From: Clostridia bacterium
Lineage (GTDB): Bacteria; Bacillota_A; Clostridia; Oscillospirales; CAG-272
DNA length: 6,059 bases
NCBI GenBank assembly: GCA_017462125.1
Contig: JAFTRQ010000141.1
Span: 1-6,059 of the forward strand
Direction of reading: 5' to 3'
Shown: piece by piece, positions 1 to 5,844 of the stretch
Layout of the letters: each line of letters opens with the position of its first letter
Position numbering within the stretch: the stretch's first letter is position 1
Made by a program: the position numbers and the translations under genes
The notes under the pieces: model-generated
Databases searched by the model: none
Seen by the model: only the letters and a program-made list of their open reading frames with translations
What the model was told of the DNA's origin: nothing

Positions 1-1163
1 CAGGTCATATCGAGCTTGAACGTGTTGCTCCGGGTTTCGTTGGATGCAATCTGGGGGATGATCATGTTGGCTTTGTAAACCTTGATCGTGTCTCCTACAC
101 CAAACTGAAACTCATCGAAAATATCGAGGTTGTGGAGATAAGCGTGATTGACGTTTGCTCCGTCAATCTCCACCGACTCAAAGAGTCCGGTGATGCTTAC
201 CATACCGGTTCTGGTCGTCGCCAGCTCAACTCCGAGGAACTTGGTTTCATGCAGATCGTCTTCCCACTTGAAAGCGAGCATACGGTTGTCGTGATGCCCG
301 GTTCCTCCAAGGCTTCTTCCGTAAGCAATGTCATCCTGCTCGATGATAACACCATCGGTAGGATTACCATACTGTTCGGGGACGAAGCTGTTGATCGCCG
401 TTTCGACTTCCTCATCGCTGTGGTCTACACCGAGTAGGATGTACTCAACAATATCAAAGCCCTGCGATTTGAGGAACTCCTGCTGCTCCTTCTTGCTGTT
501 GGTAGCAAACGGCTCGTTGACAAGCTCAAAGGCATAGAACTCAATGCCTCTCTTGCGAGCTTCATTGGAATCGAGCTTTCTGACGCTGCCCGCAGCAAAG
601 GAACGCGGCAAGGAATACGGATCCTCCAAACCCATATTGATATTCTCAAAGTTCTCAAAGGACGTGACGCCTTCACCGCGCAGCTCCAGATATCCCTGAT
701 ACGGAATACGAAGGGGCACGTTTCGGAAGGTCTTGACCGTATGGGTAACGTCCTCTCCAACTGTTCCCTCTCTACCTCTCGTAACCGCCTGCTTGAACTC
801 TCCGTTGTCGTAACGGAGCACGAGCGTAAGCCCGTCCAGCTTCCAAGACAGCATAACGCTGTGTCCGCGTGCAAATTTCTGCACGTCGCTCACGAGCTTG
901 GTCTTGTCTGCCGAAAGCATCGGTTTAGAGTGGGTTACGGGTGTCAGACTGTCGAGAATTTCGCCCGATACCTTTTGTGTGGGAGAACCTGCGAGGATAA
1001 TCCCCGTGCCCGCTTCCAGCTCCTTCAGCTCATCCGTAAGCTTGTCATACTCGCGGTCGAGCATAATCGGCGCATCGTCTCTGTAATAGGCGATGTCTGC
1101 CTTGATGAGTATAGCAATCAGCTCCCTCATCCTTTCGATTTGTGTGTTGTTATTCGCACTCAT
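1..1163 (-). CDS. ligA: NAD-dependent DNA ligase, divergent (N-terminal 387 residues, cut by window edge)
   Basis: It should seal nicks in duplex DNA using NAD+, through an enzyme-AMP intermediate on a lysine. Visible parts in order: an NMN-binding Ia-like region (about 5-65, with YYRDDAP, LDREYDKL and SPTQKV); the nucleotidyltransferase domain with the KLDG motif (Lys108 is the predicted AMP acceptor); REGTVGEDVT (131-140); ELRGE (160-164); FAAGSVRKLD (189-198); DGVII (270-274); and AFKW (297-300). The OB-fold follows, with TTRTG (316-320), LHN (343-345) and GDTIKVYKANMIIP (357-370). The zinc-finger, HhH and BRCT parts would lie beyond base 1. Odd point: the residue after DGVII is Glu275, where housekeeping LigA has an essential lysine. 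This and other differences suggest a mobile-element paralogue rather than the chromosomal ligase. The ATG at 1163 has an AAAGGAGTT ribosome binding site (about 1173-1181) and starts 23 bases after the previous gene. The family call is secure; activity is not. Confidence 0.93.
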   Translation of the reverse strand, partial: MSANNNTQIERMRELIAILIKADIAYYRDDAPIMLDREYDKLTDELKELEAGTGIILAGSPTQKVSGEILDSLTPVTHSKPMLSADKTKLVSDVQKFARGHSVMLSWKLDGLTLVLRYDNGEFKQAVTRGREGTVGEDVTHTVKTFRNVPLRIPYQGYLELRGEGVTSFENFENINMGLEDPYSLPRSFAAGSVRKLDSNEARKRGIEFYAFELVNEPFATNSKKEQQEFLKSQGFDIVEYILLGVDHSDEEVETAINSFVPEQYGNPTDGVIIEQDDIAYGRSLGGTGHHDNRMLAFKWEDDLHETKFLGVELATTRTGMVSITGLFESVEIDGANVNHAYLHNLDIFDEFQFGVGDTIKVYKANMIIPQIASNETRSNTFKLDMT

Positions 1164-1186
1164 TTTGTGTGCAACTCCTTTCTTTT

Positions 1187-1753
1187 TTAATCTTCTGAAA
1201 TTATTTGATCAATCAACTCGCTGACAATTTCTGCTGTATCCCCGTAGGTGTTGCAATGCAGATTGTCATTATCAAGATATGTACGGTACAAAGAGTCGAG
1301 GATATCATCCAATTTGATTAGCGGAATAACCTCCTGCGGTGTGAATTCTTCTTCGAGCATATCACAGATATAACCGTGAAGCTCGGAATACACATCAACC
1401 TTCTTTGCGTTATCAAAGATGTCCTTGGGAGATTTCCTGAGCATATTGTCCATAAAGGCGTTATACTCATCCCGAACCATCTTCTGTACAATCTTGATTG
1501 GGTTCTTGTTGACTACGGTTTCTTCTGCTGTAAAACCGAGCTTATGCGTATAGTCCTCTTTGTCCTTATCCGTCCAGATAAGAGCGCGAAGCTCCCCGTC
1601 CTCGGGATATTCAAACAGAACTCTTGGCGCACTCACGTGCTCGCCTTCGTCTACGTCGGGTAGGTATTCTACGTCAATACCGGGATACGCCCTGTCAAGA
1701 CTTGCCGTTGCAACAAGATAGCCACCCTTGACTCTTACTTTGATCTGATCCAT
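1187..1753 (-). CDS. Hypothetical protein, 188 residues, two-part architecture
   Basis: I do not recognise a named family. Residues about 3-75 look like a compact beta-rich domain (IKVRVKGGYLVA, then YPGIDVEYLP and RVLFEYPEDGELRALIW). The G-x-LVA...D..YPGI pattern is one I associate with small proteins of Firmicutes mobile elements, but I cannot name it. Residues about 76-188 are helical and acidic, ending ELIDQIISED. No signal peptide or membrane segment is visible, so it is probably cytoplasmic. The start at 1753 is well supported: AGGAGGT lies at 1761-1767 and is formed by the last codons of the upstream gene, whose TAA (1757-1759) sits 3 bases before this ATG. Translational coupling to that gene is therefore likely. 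The ligase gene follows 23 bases downstream. Confidence 0.85.
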   Translation of the reverse strand: MDQIKVRVKGGYLVATASLDRAYPGIDVEYLPDVDEGEHVSAPRVLFEYPEDGELRALIWTDKDKEDYTHKLGFTAEETVVNKNPIKIVQKMVRDEYNAFMDNMLRKSPKDIFDNAKKVDVYSELHGYICDMLEEEFTPQEVIPLIKLDDILDSLYRTYLDNDNLHCNTYGDTAEIVSELIDQIISED

Positions 1754-1756
1754 TTT

Positions 1757-1936
1757 TTATACCTCCTGTTCGCATAAATATTGTTCCACGGTCGCAAGCC
1801 GTTCTTCGTTTGCGTTAAGCTCATCTAAGTCCTGCGTGTCGAAATCAAGGATCTCTACGTCAAACTGATTTGGCTTCTCTGCAAATACACTCTCGACCAT
1901 TCCGCCGTGTACTACGATTACGATTTTTTCTTGCAT
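1757..1936 (-). CDS. Small acidic hypothetical protein, 59 residues
   Basis: A short protein with a hydrophobic beta-strand start (EKIVIVVHGGMVESVFAE), then a second strand VEILDFD, then an acidic helix rich in Asp and Glu. About 15 acidic residues against 3 Lys/Arg make it strongly negative. The pattern 'strand, hGGxVxxVhA, xVxhxDhD' recurs in short mobile-element proteins of Firmicutes and Bacteroidetes as I recall them, but no function is known to me. Start choice: a GTG at 1939 would allow 60 residues, but GGAGG (1943-1947) stands 6 bases from the ATG at 1936 and only 3 from the GTG, so I prefer 1936. Its last codons supply the ribosome binding site of the next gene, and it begins 12 bases after the preceding stop. 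Confidence 0.8.
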   Translation of the reverse strand: MQEKIVIVVHGGMVESVFAEKPNQFDVEILDFDTQDLDELNANEERLATVEQYLCEQEV

Positions 1937-1948
1937 CACGCACCTCCG

Positions 1949-2641
1949 TTATTTGAGTACGGTGGGAACCTCGTCACCCGCCTGCATACGCAATGGGCAA
2001 ATGATTCCAATGCCATCGGGATGCTCAAAATACGCCGTATTATACTTGGTTCTGTCGTGGTACATCTTTGCCCCCGGCAGAACTTCAAGCACGTCTACGA
2101 GCTGCTGCGCATCAAGAACGAAATCACCGTAGGAATAGGTGATGCGCCTTACCTTCTCGATCTTTTGGAACTTGATGTAAGCTTTGAGATCTGCAAGCTC
2201 GGGAAGCTCGATCTCCTCGCCGCGTTTCACAGCAAAGCGTTTCATATCGGGTGAGTCAGCTTCGGAACCGCACTTACACCAATCTATGGGTGTGTTAAGT
2301 CCGACTGCGTGCACACTCGAAAGAAACCATTGCCTTCCGTCGCTCATAAATGGGTACTGCAAAAACTCTCGTGTGGGACTAACCTCTGCCGCGTGCTTCA
2401 AGATGCGTTTGAGAGCATTTCTCTGCGCACCCTTGCCACACGATTTAGCTTCCTCCTGACGGATCGCCTCACGCAGCTCGTTGATGAGTGCCACCAGCTC
2501 GAAAACGAAGATGCCGTTCCCTGCCTCAACCTGAATGCCTTTGTCGAGTGCCTTCTCTACGTCTTCCGCCGCCTTGGGATCCAAGCCGTACAAAGCCGTT
2601 TTGATGTCATACACTCTTTGTAATACTGTTTGTGTTGTCAT
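1949..2641 (-). CDS. Hypothetical protein, 230 residues, with a sliding-clamp-like C-terminal pattern
   Basis: Residues 1-70 are mainly helical (VLQRVYDIKTALYGLDPKAA, then LVALINELREAIRQEEAKS). Residues 71-230 look like a separate domain: ALKRILKHAAE, then FMSDGRQWFLSSVHAVGLNTPID, ELPELADLKAYIKF, and finally YGDFVLDAQQLVDVLEVLPG through AYFEHPDGIGIICPLRM (172-219). The last stretch resembles the closing strands of the DNA polymerase III beta clamp (FNxxYLLDALK... followed by PxR near the end), and SDGRQ recalls the clamp's TDGHRL. The protein is much shorter than DnaN (about 370 residues), so at most one or two clamp folds would fit. This link is inference. The ATG at 2641 is chosen because AGGAG (2649-2653) sits 7 bases upstream; the frame stays open to 2725 but without a better site. 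It overlaps the upstream gene by 35 bases. Confidence 0.85.
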   Translation of the reverse strand: MTTQTVLQRVYDIKTALYGLDPKAAEDVEKALDKGIQVEAGNGIFVFELVALINELREAIRQEEAKSCGKGAQRNALKRILKHAAEVSPTREFLQYPFMSDGRQWFLSSVHAVGLNTPIDWCKCGSEADSPDMKRFAVKRGEEIELPELADLKAYIKFQKIEKVRRITYSYGDFVLDAQQLVDVLEVLPGAKMYHDRTKYNTAYFEHPDGIGIICPLRMQAGDEVPTVLK

Positions 2642-2903
2642 TGTTTTTCTCCTTTTTTCCAAGCAATACTTCGTCCGAAGGCACCTTGGGAAGCTCGTAA
2701 ACCCGACCTCTCTTAACAAGGTCATCGATTTTATCTCTGTTCACGATAGACCAGAACTGTGCACCTTCAATGGACACATCATTCATATTTATAAGGTTGC
2801 CGTCATAGGCATCCTGTACCGCATCCAACGCATCCTCTGGCGTTTCTGCATCGACAACGAAAACTCGACTGCGGATTTCAGACATTTCAACGTAATGCTT
2901 CAT
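2607..2903 (-). CDS. DpnD/PcfM-like small protein, 98 residues
   Basis: Residues about 5-55 fit the DpnD/PcfM-type pattern: a strand VEMSEIRSRVFVVDAETPEDALDAV, then QDAYDGNLINMNDVSIEGAQFWSI. Typical family members read 'V...E.h.R.v.V.A...eeAl..v...Y..g.I.L...D', and occur on conjugative plasmids (PcfM of pCF10 type) and beside the DpnII restriction system. Their biochemical role is not established. Residues 56-98 extend beyond the usual domain and end in a basic, Asn-rich tail (KKEKNNDNTNS). This tail partly overlaps the start of the next gene (35 bases) and encodes that gene's ribosome binding site, so it may be shaped by that overlap. The ATG overlaps the upstream TGA as ATGA (2900-2903), with GGAGGAG just upstream. 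The gene is secure; the family is moderately sure. Confidence 0.8.
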   Translation of the reverse strand: MKHYVEMSEIRSRVFVVDAETPEDALDAVQDAYDGNLINMNDVSIEGAQFWSIVNRDKIDDLVKRGRVYELPKVPSDEVLLGKKEKNNDNTNSITKSV

Positions 2904-3382
2904 TCCGTCTCCTCCTCGTCTTCGTTTTCCCGCTTTTCGTCAACGTAGTCCTGAACAGCATGAGCTATCGCGTCCCAAAAGCCGCCTACGAAATATTCGT
3001 TCTTAGAGGCATAATGCTGAGCCTCCTCCGCGATGTGATTGATTTCGGATTCGTCTTCGGGTATGGGTATATTCTTTGCATCCATACGATCCTTGACGGC
3101 TGTGATCCAGCGTTCCGCCTCAGTGTCGGGTTCTTCAACGGTAATCTCCTTGATTTCTCCATAGAGAATGTCTCCGTCCTGCAGCAATATCTTATACGTC
3201 GTTGCCGTGATCTTCGAGTCCTCGATAATTCGTTCCTCTAACTTATACTCACGACGATGTGACCGATACTGCTCCCTCATAAAGGTGCGTGCCTCCTCTT
3301 TCGTTGTGCACGGACCGTGGATGCTGATTCCAAGCTCAAGATTATCTGCTTCCAAGACAACGTACATTGGTTTACTGCTCAT
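2900..3382 (-). CDS. Highly acidic hypothetical protein, 160 residues
   Basis: No family recognised. The N-terminal part (5-80) alternates strands and helices: MYVVLEADNLELGISIHGP, then a helix KEEARTFMREQYRSHRREY, then strands ITATTYKILLQDGDILYGEIKEITV. The helix-strand layout is common in small regulatory or host-interaction proteins. The C-terminal part (90-160) is helical, with FVGGFWDAIAHAVQDYVDEKRE and a run of Glu/Asp at the very end. I count 40 Asp/Glu against 19 Lys/Arg, so the protein is strongly negative. No signal peptide or membrane helix. The start at 3382 has GGAGG with a second AGAGG close by, inside the end of the previous gene (11-base overlap). Its TGA overlaps the next ATG. 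Charge could suggest a DNA-mimic, but nothing specific supports that. Confidence 0.85.
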   Translation of the reverse strand: MSSKPMYVVLEADNLELGISIHGPCTTKEEARTFMREQYRSHRREYKLEERIIEDSKITATTYKILLQDGDILYGEIKEITVEEPDTEAERWITAVKDRMDAKNIPIPEDESEINHIAEEAQHYASKNEYFVGGFWDAIAHAVQDYVDEKRENEDEEETE

Positions 3383-3668
3383 CCTCTACCTCCTCAAAAT
3401 CCTCGGGAACCTCGAACCATCTGTATTCCTGTATCCATTTTCCCGACTTTGAAAAGCCGGAAACGTCAACGAGGACTACGTTCAATCCGTTTTCCACGAT
3501 GTGATCGATCTCGTCAAGCGGATAGCTCCAATGCTCGGATTCGAGGCCGTGTCTTTTAAGAACCGTCTCCATCTCGAAGACCGTGTTCTCGTGATCAAAT
3601 CCGTAACAGCAGCCCGTCAGCTTTTCGCAATAGGTTTGAGGCGTGTAAAGCTTTTGTGATTTAACCAT
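3372..3668 (-). CDS. Hypothetical protein, 98 residues
   Basis: No family recognised. Residues 1-30 contain three cysteines (TYCEKLTGCCYGFDHENTV), not spaced as a clear metal site. Residues 30-70 read as helix then strand (VFEMETVLKRHGLESEHWSYPLDEIDHIVENGLNVVLVDV). The end (75-98) is GKWIQEYRWFEVPEDFEEVEDEQ; the EYRWFEVPE phrase is one I have met in short proteins of Firmicutes mobile elements, with no known role. It is soluble and acidic. The ATG at 3668 has GGAGG (3676-3680) 7 bases upstream. Upstream lies the only larger gap in the operon (53 bases). Its stop overlaps the next gene by 11 bases, which implies coupled translation. Confidence 0.82.
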   Translation of the reverse strand: MVKSQKLYTPQTYCEKLTGCCYGFDHENTVFEMETVLKRHGLESEHWSYPLDEIDHIVENGLNVVLVDVSGFSKSGKWIQEYRWFEVPEDFEEVEDEQ

Positions 3669-3720
3669 TATTCATCCTCCTCTTTGTATTTGTTTCTTTG
3701 ACTGTTAAGGATATGTCCAT
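3661..3720 (-). CDS. Possible 19-residue micro-ORF or coupling leader
   Basis: The 53-base gap between the two neighbouring genes contains an ATG at 3720 that opens a frame MDISLTVKETNTKRRMNNG, ending with TAA at 3661-3663. An AGGAGG inside the last codons of the upstream gene stands about 9 bases before this ATG, and the upstream TGA (3722-3724) lies 1 base from it. The ORF runs through the next gene's ribosome binding site and past its start by 8 bases. It could be a real micro-protein, or a device that carries ribosomes across the gap and opens the downstream site. Length alone gives no coding support, so this stays tentative. Confidence 0.3.
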   Translation of the reverse strand: MDISLTVKETNTKRRMNNG

Positions 3721-3721
3721 A

Positions 3722-4291
3722 TCAATATCCCTCCTGCTTTTTGAAAGTTGTGTATACGCCGCACTTCGGGCAAGGTATCTTGGGCCATTTATCGATAAGC
3801 TCAACGGTCTGCACGTCCGAACAACCGCAGCAATCGGTGATAATACCGATCAGCGTAGCTTTTTCAAGAGCCTCGGGACGGTAGCGTTGATTAAAGCGAA
3901 CAAAATCCACCCACTTGGGATCATCGAACAGTCGCATCGAGTGCTTGATCAGCGTATCGCGCTCAAGTGTTTTCCTGTCGCTATCGCAGAAGTCATGCTC
4001 TTTTTCCCAAGATAGAAGCTGGTTGAAAAGCTCCTGCTCTCCATCCCTCTCGATGAGAAACCTCATAAGAGACAGCCATTCACTCTCCTCGATGTCGCCA
4101 ATCTTCGTCATACAGCCGTTTCGGTAATCGTAGACCTTATCTCTGCCGGTGCCGGAAATATAGATTGCTCTACCGGTTCCGTACATAAATCGGACGTCCT
4201 CGAATTTGAGTTCCGCAACGCTGTATCGCTTATCGCTTACGGTTATGAAATCGGTCTGACAGAAGACCTTTGCCTCTTTTTTAGACTTCAT
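3722..4291 (-). CDS. Hypothetical protein with C-terminal zinc-ribbon-like motif, 189 residues
   Basis: No named family recognised. Residues 8-65 look beta-rich (KVFCQTDFITVSDKRYSVAE, then VRFMYGTGRAIYISGTGRDKVYDY). Residues 66-145 are helical and charged (EWLSLMRFLIERDGEQELF, then WVDFVRFNQRYRPEALEKA). The end carries Cys154-Cys155-Gly-Cys157, then 16 residues, then Cys174-Pro-Lys-Cys177: a CxxC...CPKC arrangement typical of zinc ribbons, which often bind nucleic acid or serve as structural knuckles. Zinc binding is inferred, not shown. The ATG at 4291 has AAAGGAG upstream within the end of the preceding gene (11-base overlap). The gene ends before the 53-base gap, and its last codons contain an AGGAGG. 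Confidence 0.85.
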   Translation of the reverse strand: MKSKKEAKVFCQTDFITVSDKRYSVAELKFEDVRFMYGTGRAIYISGTGRDKVYDYRNGCMTKIGDIEESEWLSLMRFLIERDGEQELFNQLLSWEKEHDFCDSDRKTLERDTLIKHSMRLFDDPKWVDFVRFNQRYRPEALEKATLIGIITDCCGCSDVQTVELIDKWPKIPCPKCGVYTTFKKQEGY

Positions 4292-4667
4292 CTTCCTCTC
4301 CTTTCAGGTTGATCACTCCATAGAGTGTGTTCCCAAGGAACCAATACACGTCGATTCCGTGAAAGCGATCCTCTGCATAGGATATCAGGTTGTTGATGAG
4401 AGTCTTGACCTCGTGAGAGAACTCGGGATAGTCCTTATCGATCACGCGCCAGAAGCAGTATCTCGTCAAGGTATCGTACTCCCCCGAATAGTCGTAATCT
4501 TCCCCGCACTGTTCAAAAATCTCCCCGTCTTCAAGCTCGGAGTAAGCTTCTTCATCCAGAGTCAGAACAATCTCCAGCTCGCGAAGTCCGTTCTGATCAA
4601 GCGACCAGAATTTGTTGTTCTCCTCGAATATTACGAAATCGGGATACACACAGATGGGCTTTTTCAT
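4281..4667 (-). CDS. Very acidic hypothetical protein, 128 residues
   Basis: No family recognised. I count 30 Asp/Glu against 10 Lys/Arg, with the acidic core at about 38-66 (LDEEAYSELEDGEIF, then GEDYDYSGEYDT). The N-terminus reads MKKPICVYPDFVIFEENNKFWSL, the C-terminal half is helical (VKTLINNLISYAEDRF) and then IDVYWFLGNTLYGVINLKG. It is likely a small cytoplasmic domain. Start: the frame extends to 4784, but the ATG at 4667 is preferred because GGAGG (4674-4678) stands exactly 6 bases upstream and the ATG overlaps the previous TGA as ATGA (4664-4667). Such charge occurs in DNA-mimic anti-restriction proteins, yet it also occurs in many unrelated proteins, so I do not assign it. Confidence 0.83.
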   Translation of the reverse strand: MKKPICVYPDFVIFEENNKFWSLDQNGLRELEIVLTLDEEAYSELEDGEIFEQCGEDYDYSGEYDTLTRYCFWRVIDKDYPEFSHEVKTLINNLISYAEDRFHGIDVYWFLGNTLYGVINLKGEEDEV

Positions 4668-5092
4668 ACCGCACCTCCGTATTTCAGCTCCTTGCTCTCC
4701 TCCGGGAAGAACTCGCGGAAGAGCTCCATATACCGCTGCATACCGATACTCGATAGCGGCGCTTGCAAGGACACCATTGACCAAGCGATCATCTCCTCCT
4801 CGGGTATGTTGTACTCGTCGGGAACAAACTTGCCGCCGTCATAACGGGGTGCTCTCGGTTTCATCACCTTATCCATCTCGGTTTTGGTCGTGGCTGTCAT
4901 GATCATTGCAGCACGCTTTTCGGCAATGCCTTCTATCAGTCTCTCTACGTAACCGAGCTTTCGGTAATACTCGATCTGACCACGTAGGGTTGCAAGTGCT
5001 TTCATGCGAAGTTCGAGTACCTTTGCGGAACTCGTCTCGTCAACGAGAACCTCCGCTACCTTCATGCAGATTAAAATGTCGGTGTCAAACAC
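4664..5092 (-). CDS. Helical hypothetical protein, 142 residues, GTG start
   Basis: No family recognised. It appears almost wholly helical: CMKVAEVLVDE, then SAKVLELRMKALATLRGQIEYYRKLGYVERLIEGIAEKRAAMI (22-64), a loop APRYDGGKFVPDEYNIPEEE (81-100), and a last helix MQRYMELFREFFPEES. This suggests a helical bundle or oligomer. Start choice: the frame stays open to 5137, but the only good ribosome binding site is GGAGG at 5101-5105, 8 bases before a GTG at 5092. The next ATG (5065) has no site. With this start the gene overlaps the upstream stop by 8 bases. Its C-terminus, KYGGAV, is encoded by the ribosome binding site of the next gene. Confidence 0.78.
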   Translation of the reverse strand: MFDTDILICMKVAEVLVDETSSAKVLELRMKALATLRGQIEYYRKLGYVERLIEGIAEKRAAMIMTATTKTEMDKVMKPRAPRYDGGKFVPDEYNIPEEEMIAWSMVSLQAPLSSIGMQRYMELFREFFPEESKELKYGGAV

Positions 5093-5711
5093 AGGACTCA
5101 CCTCCGTATTTCTTCTCGTAGGTAACGTTTCTGACAATAGGAGCCAGATACTCGATGTATCCGTCGTACCAATCGTCGAACACTACACCGCTATTGGGAT
5201 GTGGATTGAACTCGCTCTCCTCAACGTCCTGCTTCATATCGTATGCGACGTCGAAAAGACCGCTTGTATCCTCGGGATCGTCCACGTCGAAATGAAAGGA
5301 CAGATCGTAAGCATACTTTTCTGCCCATTCGACGATAAAGCATTTCACCTTATCCCACATCTTGTTTTCTGCATCATAGTCCTCGGTTCGATACGGATCG
5401 GATTTAACGATCTTCTCGCTTTCCTCTGCGAATTCCATCTCTTCAATCTTGATTCCGAGCTTACCCGAATGGGTATCGGAATACAAACCGATCTGTGCGA
5501 CGTCAAACTCACTAAGGTCAGCAATCGTCACGTTGTAATTGCCGTTATCAAACTGCAATCTCTTAAAGCAAATCGTGTAGTCGTCTTTCTCACGCTTCAC
5601 GCTGCTTTCCGCCCACTGGACGTTGACGCACCTTCCGTTCGCCAGAATGATCTCGAAGTATTCGATAACCAAATCCGGCACTTGACTCTTTGCACTAACG
5701 TACAAATTCAT
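5085..5711 (-). CDS. Hypothetical protein, 208 residues, first gene of the operon
   Basis: No family recognised. Residues 10-95 are beta-rich with regular alternation (LVIEYFEIILANGRCVNVQW, YTICFKRLQF, YNVTIADLSEFDVAQIGLY, LGIKIEEMEFAEE). Residues 105-208 are more helical and aromatic (KMWDKVKCFIVEWAEKYAYDL, VVFDDWYDGYIEYLAPIV) and acidic overall. No signal peptide or membrane segment. The ATG at 5711 is supported by AAAGGAG (about 5721-5727), 9 bases upstream, the clearest start in the window. As the first gene after the leader it is the one most directly exposed to leader regulation. Its tail KKYGGESCV contains the site for the next gene, and the two overlap by 8 bases. Confidence 0.85.
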   Translation of the reverse strand: MNLYVSAKSQVPDLVIEYFEIILANGRCVNVQWAESSVKREKDDYTICFKRLQFDNGNYNVTIADLSEFDVAQIGLYSDTHSGKLGIKIEEMEFAEESEKIVKSDPYRTEDYDAENKMWDKVKCFIVEWAEKYAYDLSFHFDVDDPEDTSGLFDVAYDMKQDVEESEFNPHPNSGVVFDDWYDGYIEYLAPIVRNVTYEKKYGGESCV

Positions 5712-5738
5712 TTTTGAAATCTCCTTTCTCTGATTTGT

Positions 5739-5804
5739 TTATATAGACGGGTAGCCATTGGCTTCCCGAATAAAAAGGTTGGGGAGCCGTGTGGCTCATC
5801 TATA
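5739..5804 (-). repeat. Long imperfect inverted repeat (leader hairpin)
   Basis: The arms ATATAGA...GGCTCCCC and GGGAAGCC...TCTATAT can pair over about 25 bases, with a bulge and an internal loop, around a loop of about 13 bases. Alternatively each arm folds on itself: GAGCC-ACAC-GGCTC, and GGGAAGCC-AAT-GGCTACCC. These two states exclude each other, which is a hallmark of regulatory RNA. The hairpin ends about 12 bases before the ribosome binding site of the first gene. Confidence 0.65.
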
Positions 5805-5825
5805 TAAAAAAGCACACAAAGACAT
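5796..5825 (-). CDS. Possible 9-residue upstream ORF spanning terminator 2
   Basis: An ATG at 5825 opens MSLCAFLYR, ending TGA at 5798-5796. AGGGA lies 5 bases upstream. The codons run through the 3' arm and T-run of terminator 2, so ribosomes here would disturb the stem. A second small frame, MRLQSTQG (5854-5828), ends just before it but has poor spacing to its GAGG. Both are too short to trust alone. Confidence 0.2.
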   Translation of the reverse strand: MSLCAFLYR

Positions 5826-5844
5826 AATTATCCCTGTGTGCTTT
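5804..5844 (-). terminator. Intrinsic terminator 2 in the leader
   Basis: AAAGCACACA (5844-5835) pairs perfectly with TGTGTGCTTT (5818-5809) around a 16-base loop, and the stem is followed by a T-rich run reading TTTTTTATA on the minus strand. On the plus strand no T-run follows, so it is directional. Two terminators in a row before a promoterless operon suggest attenuation. Confidence 0.72.

Noticed and set aside
425..874. A 149-codon frame on the minus strand inside the ligase region
   Set aside because: It is in a different frame from the ligase, whose conserved motifs run through the whole stretch; its product is Arg/Ser-rich low-complexity, typical of an off-frame reading.
741..1190. 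A 149-codon plus-strand frame
   Set aside because: Antisense to the ligase catalytic domain and lacking a ribosome binding site.
2642..2725. Longer N-terminus for the 230-residue protein
   Set aside because: The extra 28 codons overlap the upstream gene further and have no ribosome binding site, whereas the ATG at 2641 has AGGAG at 7 bases.
4359..4844. A 161-codon plus-strand frame
   Set aside because: Antisense to two genes with clear ribosome binding sites and coupled starts; no site of its own.
5004..5717. A 237-codon open frame on the plus strand
   Set aside because: It lies opposite two well-supported minus-strand genes, has no ribosome binding site at its start, and its protein shows no recognisable pattern. 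It is most likely a shadow of those genes.
5738..5743. A TATATA box just upstream of the first gene as its own promoter
   Set aside because: No reasonable -35 lies 16-18 bases upstream, and the sequence is explained as the arm of the inverted repeat.
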